Shown: piece after piece, positions 1 to 7,290 of the stretch
Layout: every line of letters begins with the position of its first letter
How positions within the stretch are numbered: position 1 is the first letter of the stretch
Assembly (NCBI GenBank): GCA_018699415.1
Contig: JABIQM010000075.1
Location: 1-37,120, forward strand
Direction: 5' to 3'
DNA from: Acidimicrobiaceae bacterium
GTDB lineage: Bacteria; Actinomycetota; Acidimicrobiia; Acidimicrobiales; Aldehydirespiratoraceae
Length of the DNA: 37,120 nucleotides
Program-made: the position numbers and the translations under genes
Notes under the pieces: model-generated
The model's input: the letters and a program-made list of their open reading frames with translations, nothing else
Database searches by the model: none
What the model was told of the DNA's origin: nothing

Positions 1-949
1 CGTTGTCGTACCAGCCGAAGATTTTCACGAGCTTGCCCTGTGACATGGTGAGATCGGAGTCGAACGTGCACGAGGCCGACGAGCCAACGATGTCGGCAGA
101 AACGAGAGGCTCCTCGGAGTACACGAGGACCTTGCGAAGCGGGCCACTCCGAGCAGCCTTCTTGAACGCAGCGTTGATCTCTTCAGCCGACGCTTCCTTT
201 TTGAGGATGCCGGTGAAGTCGGTGATTGAACCATCGGGGATTGGCACACGCATCGAAGTGCCGTCGAGTTTGCCCTGCATCTTCTTCATCACGAGGCCGG
301 TGGCGCGAGCCGCACCGGTCGAGGTGGGGACGATATTGACCGCAGCGGCCCGGGCACGACGGAGATCCGGATGTGGACCGTCGACCAGAGCCTGATCACC
401 GGTGTAGGCGTGAACGGTGGTCATCAGACCCTGCTCAACACCGAACGCATCGTCGAGAACCTTGATCATCGGCACGAAGCAGTTCGTGGTGCACGAAGCG
501 TTGGAGATGACGTGGTGACGATCAGGGTTGTACGTGTCGTCGTTGACACCGATTACAAAGGTGGCATCACAGTCGCCGGACGGGGCCGAGATGATGACCT
601 TGGGCGCGCCCGCCTTGCGGTGCATGCTGGCAGCTTCCTTCTTGGTGAAAATGCCGGTGGACTCGATGACAACATCAACGCCCAAGTCACCCCACGGGAG
701 CTCCGCTGGGTTACGGACCGAAAGCACTTGGAGAATGTCGCCGTCGACGCTAATTCCGCCGCGGACCCCCTTGATCTTGCCATCGAGGCGACCGTGCACT
801 GAATCGTTCTTCAGCAAATGGGCCATGGTCTCGACCGAGCCGAGATCGTTGACAGCGACAAAGTCGATATCGGCGCCTTGAGCCTTCGCAGCCCGGAAGA
901 AGTTGCGGCCGATGCGGCCAAAGCCGTTGATGCCGACGCGTACGGTCAT
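1..949 (-). CDS. gap: Glyceraldehyde-3-phosphate dehydrogenase, 3' end cut by window edge
   Basis: This is the glycolytic enzyme that oxidises and phosphorylates glyceraldehyde-3-phosphate to 1,3-bisphosphoglycerate in the cytoplasm. Reading from the ATG at 949, 316 codons are visible and the frame is still open at the edge; about 20 C-terminal residues are missing compared with the usual 330-340. The N-terminus carries the Rossmann motif INGFGRIGR (residues 7-15). The segment VAVNDL (31-36) has the acidic residue typical of NAD-dependent forms. The catalytic cysteine lies in SNASCTTNC (Cys153) and the active-site histidine in TTVHAYTGD (His180). It follows yvcK on the same strand after 112 nt, which contain a good promoter candidate. 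In many actinobacteria whiA sits between these two genes; it is not here. Identification is certain; NAD preference is inferred from the motif. Confidence 0.97.
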   Translation of the reverse strand, partial: MTVRVGINGFGRIGRNFFRAAKAQGADIDFVAVNDLGSVETMAHLLKNDSVHGRLDGKIKGVRGGISVDGDILQVLSVRNPAELPWGDLGVDVVIESTGIFTKKEAASMHRKAGAPKVIISAPSGDCDATFVIGVNDDTYNPDRHHVISNASCTTNCFVPMIKVLDDAFGVEQGLMTTVHAYTGDQALVDGPHPDLRRARAAAVNIVPTSTGAARATGLVMKKMQGKLDGTSMRVPIPDGSITDFTGILKKEASAEEINAAFKKAARSGPLRKVLVYSEEPLVSADIVGSSASCTFDSDLTMSQGKLVKIFGWYDN

Positions 950-962
950 GTGAGGGGTCCCC

Positions 963-993
963 CTGATAGCAAGTTGCGCTGCTTGGATGTCAA
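963..993 (-). promoter_or_regulatory. Candidate sigma-70-type promoter of gap
   Basis: On the minus strand a perfect TTGACA (988-993) is followed, after 19 nt, by TATCAG (963-968). The predicted start of transcription falls only a few bases before the gap ATG at 949, so the leader would be very short. The 19-nt spacer is longer than ideal. A G-rich stretch between the -10 box and the ATG could serve as a weak ribosome binding site if transcription begins upstream in yvcK. Confidence 0.4.
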
Positions 994-1061
994 CGCGACA
1001 GCGATCATAACCCTTCGACGCAGCCGGCGGCGGTCTCTCACATACCGATTCGTCAGATCGC

Positions 1062-1940
1062 TCAGGAGCAGCTGCGGATCGCTACATCCTCGAGAGCAGC
1101 GGCCAACTTGAGCGGGTCGTGCGTGTCCTTACCGACGGCTGCAAGGTCCGCGCGAATCACCATGATTTCATACCCCGGCGGGACCAGTGCATCGTTTCCA
1201 GCGAGGATTATGTCGGGCTCGATCCCATGGCGACGAACCGCGTTGATGTGGTCAACGAGGTCGTAACCTTCGGTCTCGGTCGACTCGGCCGCAAGATTCG
1301 CCACGTACACGACGAGCGCATCTGTCGCCTCAAGCGCAGCCCGAATCCCAGGTACCAGCGCTGCGAGCACGCTCGTGTAAAGCGAACCAGGGCCAAGTAC
1401 GACAACGTCGGCTTGGTCTATCGCTGCGATCACTTCGTCAGGAACATCAGGTTCGTCTGGGGCAAAACGCAAAGACTTGATCGCATCGCTTTCGCTCACT
1501 GCTACCTGTCCCTTCACCGTGCCTCGGGCGGCGCTAGCGATCAGGTCCACCTTGCCTGAGGTAGCGGGAAGCACACGGCCACGCGCCCCTACCATCGCCA
1601 CCATGGCGTCCATTACGGCAACGATGTCATCTTCGACCTCGAGCATCGATGCGAGCATGACGTTGCCAGCCGGGTGCCCGTCGAGCACACCGGTATCGAA
1701 GCGATACTCGAGCGCATCACGCACGATTCCCGCAGGGGCGAGTGCGGCAAGACACCGGCGCATGTCTCCCGGGGCAACGATCCCCAGATCTCGACGAAGT
1801 CGGCCGCTCGAACCGCCATCGTCAGCCACCGAAACGACAGCGGTCAGGTGATCACAACGATCAACAAGCGCCCCCAACACCACCGAAAGGCCATGGCCAC
1901 CACCGATGGCGACTATTCGACCGCTACCCGATCGAGTCAC
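1062..1940 (-). CDS. yvcK: YvcK/CofD-like gluconeogenesis factor
   Basis: The 292-residue protein belongs to the YvcK (GlmR) family. Members bind UDP-sugars or a dinucleotide and balance carbon flow between central metabolism and cell-wall precursors; in Bacillus YvcK is needed for growth on gluconeogenic substrates. The glycine-rich motif GGGHGLS (13-19) and ADDGGSSGRLR (39-49) at the N-terminus, the LGPGSLYTS segment and the NLAAESTETEGY segment are family hallmarks. The H in GGGHGLS fits my recollection of actinobacterial members, where firmicute ones have T. Translation starts with a GTG at 1940 that overlaps the rapZ stop by 4 nt (GTGA), so the two genes are very likely co-translated. 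This rapZ-yvcK pairing is widely conserved in Gram-positive bacteria. Length is slightly under the usual 310-330. Function in this organism is inferred from the family. Confidence 0.93.
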   Translation of the reverse strand: MTRSGSGRIVAIGGGHGLSVVLGALVDRCDHLTAVVSVADDGGSSGRLRRDLGIVAPGDMRRCLAALAPAGIVRDALEYRFDTGVLDGHPAGNVMLASMLEVEDDIVAVMDAMVAMVGARGRVLPATSGKVDLIASAARGTVKGQVAVSESDAIKSLRFAPDEPDVPDEVIAAIDQADVVVLGPGSLYTSVLAALVPGIRAALEATDALVVYVANLAAESTETEGYDLVDHINAVRRHGIEPDIILAGNDALVPPGYEIMVIRADLAAVGKDTHDPLKLAAALEDVAIRSCS

Positions 1941-2797
1941 TTCTCGACGTCCCGGTGAACAATCGCCGGTGCATGGCCGAGGCGATCCAAGGTTTGCGCC
2001 ATCTTCTCAGCGATGGCGACCGAGCGGTGACGGCCACCCGTACACCCAAAGGCAATCGTGAGATATGACTTCCCCTCCTGCACATAGAACGGGAGGATGA
2101 GTGCTAGCAACCGTTCAAGGCGCGCCAAAAATGCGCCTGTCACTGGCTGCTCCAGGACATACTTCGCGACAGGTTCTTCAAGGCCAGATTTCAGACGGAG
2201 GTCCTCGACCCAATGTGGATTGGGAAGGAACCGGCAATCGAGAACAAGATCGACATCAAGCGGCATTCCGTGCTTGTACCCAAACGACAGCACGGTGGTA
2301 CGCATGGTGGGCGCCGCTCCCCCACTGACGAAAATTTCGAGCATCCGTTCGCGAAGCTGATGAACATTGAAGTCCGAGGTGTCGATCATGATGTCGGCTT
2401 CGGCTCGCAGCGATTCGAGCGCGACGCGTTCGGCCTCTATCGAATCACTAAGAGTGCCCCTAGTGCTCACATCAGCAAACGGGTGCCGGCGCCGGGTCGA
2501 CTCATAACGACGGACGAGCACCTCAGTAGACGCATCGAGGAAAACGAGCTGTAATCGATCCACTTGGTTGCGCAGACCACCGATCAGCGAAACGATCTCA
2601 TCGTGGTAGCGGCCAGATCCGACCACCAGCGCCAGTCGATCGCCGGTGGGCCCCGAACTGTCGGCTAACTCAGCCACTTTTGGGATCAGCGAAGGCGGCA
2701 GATTGTCCATCACGAACCAGCCGAGGTCTTCGAGATTATTGGCAGCAACGCTGCGACCAGCACCAGACATTCCGGCGATGACGACAAGTTCACTCAT
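1937..2797 (-). CDS. rapZ: RapZ/YvcJ family nucleotide-binding protein
   Basis: This is a 286-residue P-loop protein of the RapZ family. In E. coli RapZ is an RNase adaptor that controls glucosamine-6-phosphate synthase through small RNAs; in Gram-positives the YvcJ homologue binds and hydrolyses nucleotides and its target is less clear. The Walker A motif GMSGAGRS (9-16) has Arg where Lys is usual. DNLPPSLIP follows, and the C-terminal signature GCTGGRHRS (251-259) is intact. An open frame continues 48 codons upstream, but homology begins at the ATG at 2797, which overlaps the end of the methyltransferase gene by 8 nt. It overlaps yvcK at its 3' end by 4 nt. The family call is firm; the physiological role in this organism is inferred. 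Confidence 0.93.
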   Translation of the reverse strand: MSELVVIAGMSGAGRSVAANNLEDLGWFVMDNLPPSLIPKVAELADSSGPTGDRLALVVGSGRYHDEIVSLIGGLRNQVDRLQLVFLDASTEVLVRRYESTRRRHPFADVSTRGTLSDSIEAERVALESLRAEADIMIDTSDFNVHQLRERMLEIFVSGGAAPTMRTTVLSFGYKHGMPLDVDLVLDCRFLPNPHWVEDLRLKSGLEEPVAKYVLEQPVTGAFLARLERLLALILPFYVQEGKSYLTIAFGCTGGRHRSVAIAEKMAQTLDRLGHAPAIVHRDVEK

Positions 2798-3536
2798 CGA
2801 GCGGCCCTGAGCGTTCACCCACGAGAAGTAGGAGCCGAGGCGTCGTCTCGACCACCTCGTTTTCGTACTCGTCGGCCTTGGCCAAAAAGCCTGGAGGTGG
2901 TGCCGGCTCATGCATCGATGACAACGACATACCAGCGTCAATCATGGCGTTGACGTAGCGGCTTAGCGGCCGGTGCACGAAGCGCACGTGCACACCTTTT
3001 TGCACCTCTTCGATTGTGACTGCTTCGGGGAGATATGGGCCGATCCGCCAATATGTCTCGGGCGGCTCGATCATGTGGTCGATGATCATGCCGCTGCCCG
3101 GTGTCTGCAACAGCGGATGGTTCAGAAAAAATAGGAACGTGCCGCCTGGGCGCAACACACGAGCAACCTCCGCCATCGACTCGTCAATTGCATCAACGTG
3201 TTCGAAGACCAGGCAGACCACCACCGCGTCGACCGACTGATCGGGCAGCGGAAGCGCATCGCTTCCCGCCATCGCGTAGACCGGCCCCCCAGCTCGCTCA
3301 ATCGCGACAGCGACCTGTGACTCAGTCGGGTCGAGGCCAACGACATCGAGTCCGAGCACTGCCGTGGCGGCGCGAGCTATCTGCCCCTCGCCAGTACCCA
3401 AATCAAGTATCCGCCCACTGGTGGGAAGGTGCTCAAGCGCCAGCGGAATGATTTGTTCGACATACTCGGGATCAACGCCGTCGGTAAATTCTCGCTGCCA
3501 CCAGTCGGCGTGTTCGTCCCACTGTGGTTCGGTCAT
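2790..3536 (-). CDS. Class I SAM-dependent methyltransferase (Methyltransf_11/UbiE-like)
   Basis: The 248-residue protein has a Rossmann-type methyltransferase core. Motif I is ILDLGTGEG (43-51), an acidic residue ends strand 2 in GLDPTES, and LPDQSVDAVVV with VFEHVD marks motifs II-III. ARVLRPGG is the usual loop after strand 5. The substrate cannot be read from the sequence; relatives act on quinones, small metabolites or lipids. The ATG at 3536 is chosen because homology starts there and it lies 14 nt after the end of the lipoprotein gene. The open frame upstream runs into that gene. It shares 8 nt with rapZ, so it may be co-transcribed with it, but a functional link to RapZ or YvcK is unproven. 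A cytoplasmic location is expected, since no signal peptide or membrane segment is visible. Confidence 0.85.
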   Translation of the reverse strand: MTEPQWDEHADWWQREFTDGVDPEYVEQIIPLALEHLPTSGRILDLGTGEGQIARAATAVLGLDVVGLDPTESQVAVAIERAGGPVYAMAGSDALPLPDQSVDAVVVCLVFEHVDAIDESMAEVARVLRPGGTFLFFLNHPLLQTPGSGMIIDHMIEPPETYWRIGPYLPEAVTIEEVQKGVHVRFVHRPLSRYVNAMIDAGMSLSSMHEPAPPPGFLAKADEYENEVVETTPRLLLLVGERSGPLDE

Positions 3537-3549
3537 CACGGTGAGCCTG

Positions 3550-4749
3550 TCACCCCTCCGGCAAAGTGACGCGGACCACGGAGCGTTCGCCCTGCACCGC
3601 GACCCATATCGACCCGTTGCCGACGGCGATGCCGGTCGGGCCACCACGGCTGCTCGTGCCGAGCGGGGTTTGGGTGACGATCTTGTAGGTCTCGGTGTCG
3701 ATCTGGATCAGATTTCCAGCGTCGGTCACGGTTACCCAGGCGTGATCACCTAGCATCGCGACCTCGGTGGGTCCGGCACCAACAGCAATCGTCTCGACGA
3801 CCTCAAACGTCGCCAGATCGACAACTGCGACAGTGCCTTCTTCATGGTTTGCGACCCACGCCAAACCGGTATCAACGGTGACACCCACAGGGCCCGCGCC
3901 GACAATCACACGCGCGGTGATCTCGAAAGACTCCGGATCGATCTGCACCAGTTCGCCCGTGTCGAAGATGGCCGCCCAAACCCCAAAGTCGGCCGTGACC
4001 ACCACCGCCGTGGGCTTTCCCTGCACATCGACCTGGTTCAGAATCTCGCCGCTTTCAGGGCTAACGCGGGCAATAAACGCCTCATCATGAGATGCCACGA
4101 TCAGGGTGGGACCATCTTTGGCGAGGCCATCAGGTGCCGGAAACGAGAACGTGGAGTAAACCACGTCCGCTATCGGGTCAACCCGCACGATCTCGTTACC
4201 GTCGTAGTTGGTCGCCCACATCGCAGACCGCGTGCGCAAGACACGCGTGGCTGCGGAAGCAACCAGGCCGGTGGCGGTAACGGTGTTGGTTGCCGGGTCG
4301 ATGGCGGCATATGCGCCAAACGGTCCAACCACGGCGACCGAATCAGCACCAACGCTGACAAACTTTGCGTCAGCGGCAACGATGATGCGGCGAAGCGCAG
4401 TCCCTGGCAGAGCGGGTATCGGCTGCACCGAAAGTTCAGCTTCGAGCGCGGCGATACGGTCCTGGCTAGCAGCGAGTTCGGACTCGATAGCTTCCAGGTC
4501 AGCTTGAACGGACGCCGCCGCGTCGTCTGCTACTTCGGCATCTCCAGCGTTACTCGGGGCCGACGACGACTCCTCGTCAACGGCTTCCGGTGAGGAGCCA
4601 CCACAACCTGTCAAGCCCAGCGCGCTCAGCGCCACCAGCGCAAGTACTGCGGCGCAGACTCGAACGGCGCACGAGATACAAGGCGACGCGATCGTGTCCC
4701 CGGACGAACGGAGGAGCCGCGTTCCTGAACTAGGGGCTGTGTCGCTCAT
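3550..4749 (-). CDS. Lipoprotein with YVTN/NHL-type beta-propeller
   Basis: This 399-residue protein begins with a long basic N-terminus, a hydrophobic segment (about 30-48) and a lipobox LTGC (46-49), so it should be lipidated on Cys49 and anchored outside the membrane. A low-complexity Ala/Ser/Glu linker and a short predicted coiled coil (about 85-115) follow. Residues from about 130 on hold six or seven repeats with the pattern of YVTN beta-propellers, for example MWATNYDGNEIVRVDP, VWAAIFDTGELVQIDP and AWVANHEEGTVAVVDL. Such propellers usually bind proteins or ligands; no catalytic motif is visible. The start at 4749 is supported by an AAGGAG six bases upstream; an in-frame ATG five codons earlier has no such site. 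The gene sits between uvrC and the methyltransferase on the same strand. Function unknown. Confidence 0.85.
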   Translation of the reverse strand: MSDTAPSSGTRLLRSSGDTIASPCISCAVRVCAAVLALVALSALGLTGCGGSSPEAVDEESSSAPSNAGDAEVADDAAASVQADLEAIESELAASQDRIAALEAELSVQPIPALPGTALRRIIVAADAKFVSVGADSVAVVGPFGAYAAIDPATNTVTATGLVASAATRVLRTRSAMWATNYDGNEIVRVDPIADVVYSTFSFPAPDGLAKDGPTLIVASHDEAFIARVSPESGEILNQVDVQGKPTAVVVTADFGVWAAIFDTGELVQIDPESFEITARVIVGAGPVGVTVDTGLAWVANHEEGTVAVVDLATFEVVETIAVGAGPTEVAMLGDHAWVTVTDAGNLIQIDTETYKIVTQTPLGTSSRGGPTGIAVGNGSIWVAVQGERSVVRVTLPEG

Positions 4750-4755
4750 GACAGA

Positions 4756-4761
4756 CTCCTT
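4756..4761 (-). promoter_or_regulatory. Ribosome binding site that fixes the propeller lipoprotein start
   Basis: The sequence AAGGAG on the minus strand lies 6 nt before the ATG at 4749 and favours this start over ATG codons further upstream in the same frame. Confidence 0.65.
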
Positions 4762-4811
4762 CATCCGGTGAAGCTCCACGGTACTCAATCTCCCCAGCGC
4801 TTGTTCGACAG

Positions 4812-6719
4812 TCAGGGTCTGTTCGTCGGCCCTCCCGGTTGGTGCAAGGCGTCGAAGACATTTTTCGCCACCGCATCAGGCAACCAGGCCAGCTTCTTGA
4901 GCGACTCGAGATCGGCGCGCTTCACCGCATTCACGCCCCCTAACTCCTTTGCCAACCGCTTCTTGCGGGTAGGCCCCAAACCAGGGATGTCGTCGAGGGC
5001 GCTCCTGGTCATGCGTTTGTCGCGCAACTGCCGGTGGAACGTAATCGCAAACCGGTGTGACTCGTCTCGAATCCGCTGAAGCATGTACAACGCTTCGCTC
5101 TGCCGCGGCAACCGAATCGACTCCGACTGGCCCGGCACGAAAACCTCTTCGAACTGTTTGGCGAGCGAAACCACCGGGATCTCATCGCCGAGGCCGAGCC
5201 CATCGAGCACCTTCACCGCGGAGGAAAGTTGCCCCTTGCCCCCATCCACAACAAGCAGCTGTGGTGGATACGAAAAGCGGCCCTCACGTTCCTCCACTGG
5301 CACATCTCGCTCTGCGAGATAAGCGGTGAAACGTCGAGTCAGGACTTCCTCCATCGCTGCGAAGTCATCGTTGCCGTCGACCGTCTTGATCTTGAAGCGC
5401 CGATAGTCGGACTTCTTGGGCAAACCGTCCTCAACAACCACCATCGAACCCACATAATCCGAACCCTGAATGTGACTCATGTCGTAACATTCGATTCGTA
5501 GCGGAGCGAAGGGAAGACCGAGGTACTCCTGAAGTTCGTTGAGCGCTCGAGCGCGACTGTTGTGATCGGCGGCCCGTTTCATCCGATGGCGCGTGAACGT
5601 TGCCTCGGCATTCTGGGTCACTGTCGCCTGAAGCTGCCGCTTGTCGCCGCGTTGCGGGATCCGAATCGTTACCTTCGACTCTCGAAGCTCGGTGAGCCAC
5701 TCCTCATAGAGCCCCGGGTCGTGCGGGAGTTCTGGGACGAGTACCTCTTTCGGCCAGCCGACCGGATTGTCATCAAAGTAGAGCCGCTCGAGAACGCGAC
5801 TCACCAACTCTGGCCCGTCGAGTTCCTCAACCTTGTCGACCACGAATCCCCGCCGGCCCATGACCCGCCCTTTGCGCACAAAGAACACCTGTACGGCGGC
5901 TTCCAGCTCATCGCCAAACAAACCGATGACGTCGGCATCCTCATTGCGATTGAACACCATCTGCTGCTTCTCAACCGCTTTGCGGACCGCCGATAGCCGA
6001 TCTCGGAGATGAGCGGCCAGCTCAAACTCGAGTGCGGCTGAGGCCGACGCCATCTGTTCCTCAAGCTTCTGAACAACCTCGTCCGTATCGCCTTCAAGGA
6101 ACGAAATTAGTTGCTGGACCAGATCCTCGTAGGCGTCCTTCTCGATCTCGCCGACACATGGTCCGGCGCACTTCTCGATGTGGAACAAGAGACACGGTTT
6201 GCCGATCTTCTCGTGCCGGGAATACTTGCCGTCGGTGCAGGTTCGTATCGGGAACGTGCGAAGCAACAGGTCCAAGGTGTCTCGTATTGCGTAGGCCTGG
6301 CCGTAGGGACCGAAGTAGCGGTTTCCCTTCTTGCGTTTGCCGCGCATCACCATGGCGCGGGGCCACTCGTCGAGCTGGGTGACACACAAGAACGGATACG
6401 ACTTGTCGTCCATGTAACGGACGTTGAACCGCGGTTTGTGCCGTTGAATGAGCGAGTACTCCAGCATCAAGGCCTCAACCTCGTTGCCGACCTGCATCCA
6501 CTCGACGCTCTCGGCGCTTTCCACCATCTGTCGAGTGCGGAGCGGGAGGTTGCGAGGATTCTGGAAATAGTTCGACAGGCGCGAGCGAAGGCTCTTCGCC
6601 TTGCCGACATAGATCACGCGTCCCTCGGCATCCTTGAATTGGTAGGAGCCGGGCGTATCAGGGATCGTCCCGGCCGGAGGCCGCTGCACCATGGCGTCGA
6701 CACTAGATCGCTCTATCAC
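4812..6719 (-). CDS. uvrC: Excinuclease ABC subunit C
   Basis: UvrC makes both incisions around a DNA lesion after UvrB has been loaded. The 635-residue protein shows an N-terminal GIY-YIG nuclease (GSYQF at 24-28, YVGKAKSLRSR at 37-47) for the 3' cut. A family Cys-containing region (KPCLLFHIEKCAGPC) and a UVR motif for UvrB contact come next. Then follows the RNase H-like domain for the 5' cut, with ECYDMSHIQG, KSDYRRF, VVDGGKGQ and the histidine in ITFHRQLR. A helix-hairpin-helix DNA-binding end (DDIPGLGPTRKKRL) completes the protein. The GTG at 6719 is preferred because AAGAGGAG lies 8 nt upstream; the ATG at 6692, closer to where most homologues begin, has no visible ribosome site. It is divergent from the small plus-strand gene at 6754. 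Confidence 0.96.
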   Translation of the reverse strand: MIERSSVDAMVQRPPAGTIPDTPGSYQFKDAEGRVIYVGKAKSLRSRLSNYFQNPRNLPLRTRQMVESAESVEWMQVGNEVEALMLEYSLIQRHKPRFNVRYMDDKSYPFLCVTQLDEWPRAMVMRGKRKKGNRYFGPYGQAYAIRDTLDLLLRTFPIRTCTDGKYSRHEKIGKPCLLFHIEKCAGPCVGEIEKDAYEDLVQQLISFLEGDTDEVVQKLEEQMASASAALEFELAAHLRDRLSAVRKAVEKQQMVFNRNEDADVIGLFGDELEAAVQVFFVRKGRVMGRRGFVVDKVEELDGPELVSRVLERLYFDDNPVGWPKEVLVPELPHDPGLYEEWLTELRESKVTIRIPQRGDKRQLQATVTQNAEATFTRHRMKRAADHNSRARALNELQEYLGLPFAPLRIECYDMSHIQGSDYVGSMVVVEDGLPKKSDYRRFKIKTVDGNDDFAAMEEVLTRRFTAYLAERDVPVEEREGRFSYPPQLLVVDGGKGQLSSAVKVLDGLGLGDEIPVVSLAKQFEEVFVPGQSESIRLPRQSEALYMLQRIRDESHRFAITFHRQLRDKRMTRSALDDIPGLGPTRKKRLAKELGGVNAVKRADLESLKKLAWLPDAVAKNVFDALHQPGGPTNRP

Positions 6720-6727
6720 CGCAGACG

Positions 6728-6735
6728 CTCCTCTT
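6728..6735 (-). promoter_or_regulatory. Strong ribosome binding site deciding the uvrC start
   Basis: AAGAGGAG on the minus strand sits 8 nt before GTG at 6719. The alternative ATG at 6692 is 35 nt away with no purine-rich site of its own, so the GTG start gives UvrC nine extra N-terminal residues. Confidence 0.55.
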
Positions 6736-6753
6736 AACGGGAACAATGACGTA

Positions 6754-7290
6754 ATGTTGCAAACTCCTCTCACCGTGTGTGTCGTCGGAGACACCTACCT
6801 CGACGATCAGGTGACCCATGCACTGTCGAATCATGTGGCACGAGCCATGGTCGTGCCACGAGTTCGGCTCCCCAGCGGGGCGATCCGATCTGGGCGCGGC
6901 CCAACACTCGGTCCTTTCGCGCTGACCTGGATCGCGCGCGGACATCACCCACGCAACGGCGAGTGCCCGTTCGCCCCCGTAGTGGCAGTGCCCCACGATC
7001 TCCTGGCAGCGGTGGGTGGACCTGACCCTCGCTTCGCCACCGCAATCGGATGGGCCGATCTCTTGGAACGACTCCGCCATCTTGAGCCCGACCTGCCCGT
7101 CATTGATGCCGAGGTCGTGACCGACCACCGCAAGATGGACCCGACCGCCCTCGCCACCGATGCCCACTTGCACGCGGCCAATCGAACGAGCATCGCCTGG
7201 CGAATCGCAGCTCGATTGGTTCGGCCGTCAGATCCGACCGACCCCCCGTCACCGCAACGTCAGCTGCGACGCCTCTCGCCAGGAAGCTAG
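6754..7290 (+). CDS. Glycosyltransferase family 2-like fragment, hypothetical
   Basis: This is the only plus-strand gene of the window: 178 residues if the ATG at 6754 is used, or 199 from the ATG at 6691. The stretch PFAPVVAVPHDLLAAVGG (72-89), followed by DPRFATAIGWADLLERL, looks like the C-terminal half of a GT2 glycosyltransferase, where an acceptor-side GGFDPRF segment precedes an acidic motif. The N-terminal nucleotide-sugar domain with DxD is absent, so this is either a stand-alone remnant or a reduced protein. It lies head to head with uvrC and overlaps the last 42 nt of the APH-like gene tail to tail. No good ribosome site precedes ATG 6754. The minus-strand frame over the same DNA (6703-7173) has no recognisable domain, which favours the plus strand. 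Confidence 0.55.
   Translation: MLQTPLTVCVVGDTYLDDQVTHALSNHVARAMVVPRVRLPSGAIRSGRGPTLGPFALTWIARGHHPRNGECPFAPVVAVPHDLLAAVGGPDPRFATAIGWADLLERLRHLEPDLPVIDAEVVTDHRKMDPTALATDAHLHAANRTSIAWRIAARLVRPSDPTDPPSPQRQLRRLSPGS

Noticed and set aside
3844-4593. A 249-codon plus-strand open frame
   Set aside because: It is antisense to the propeller lipoprotein, which has a lipobox, a ribosome site and repeats.
6703-7173. Minus-strand 156-codon frame opposite the GT2-like gene
   Set aside because: No recognisable domain; the plus-strand frame has glycosyltransferase-like motifs.
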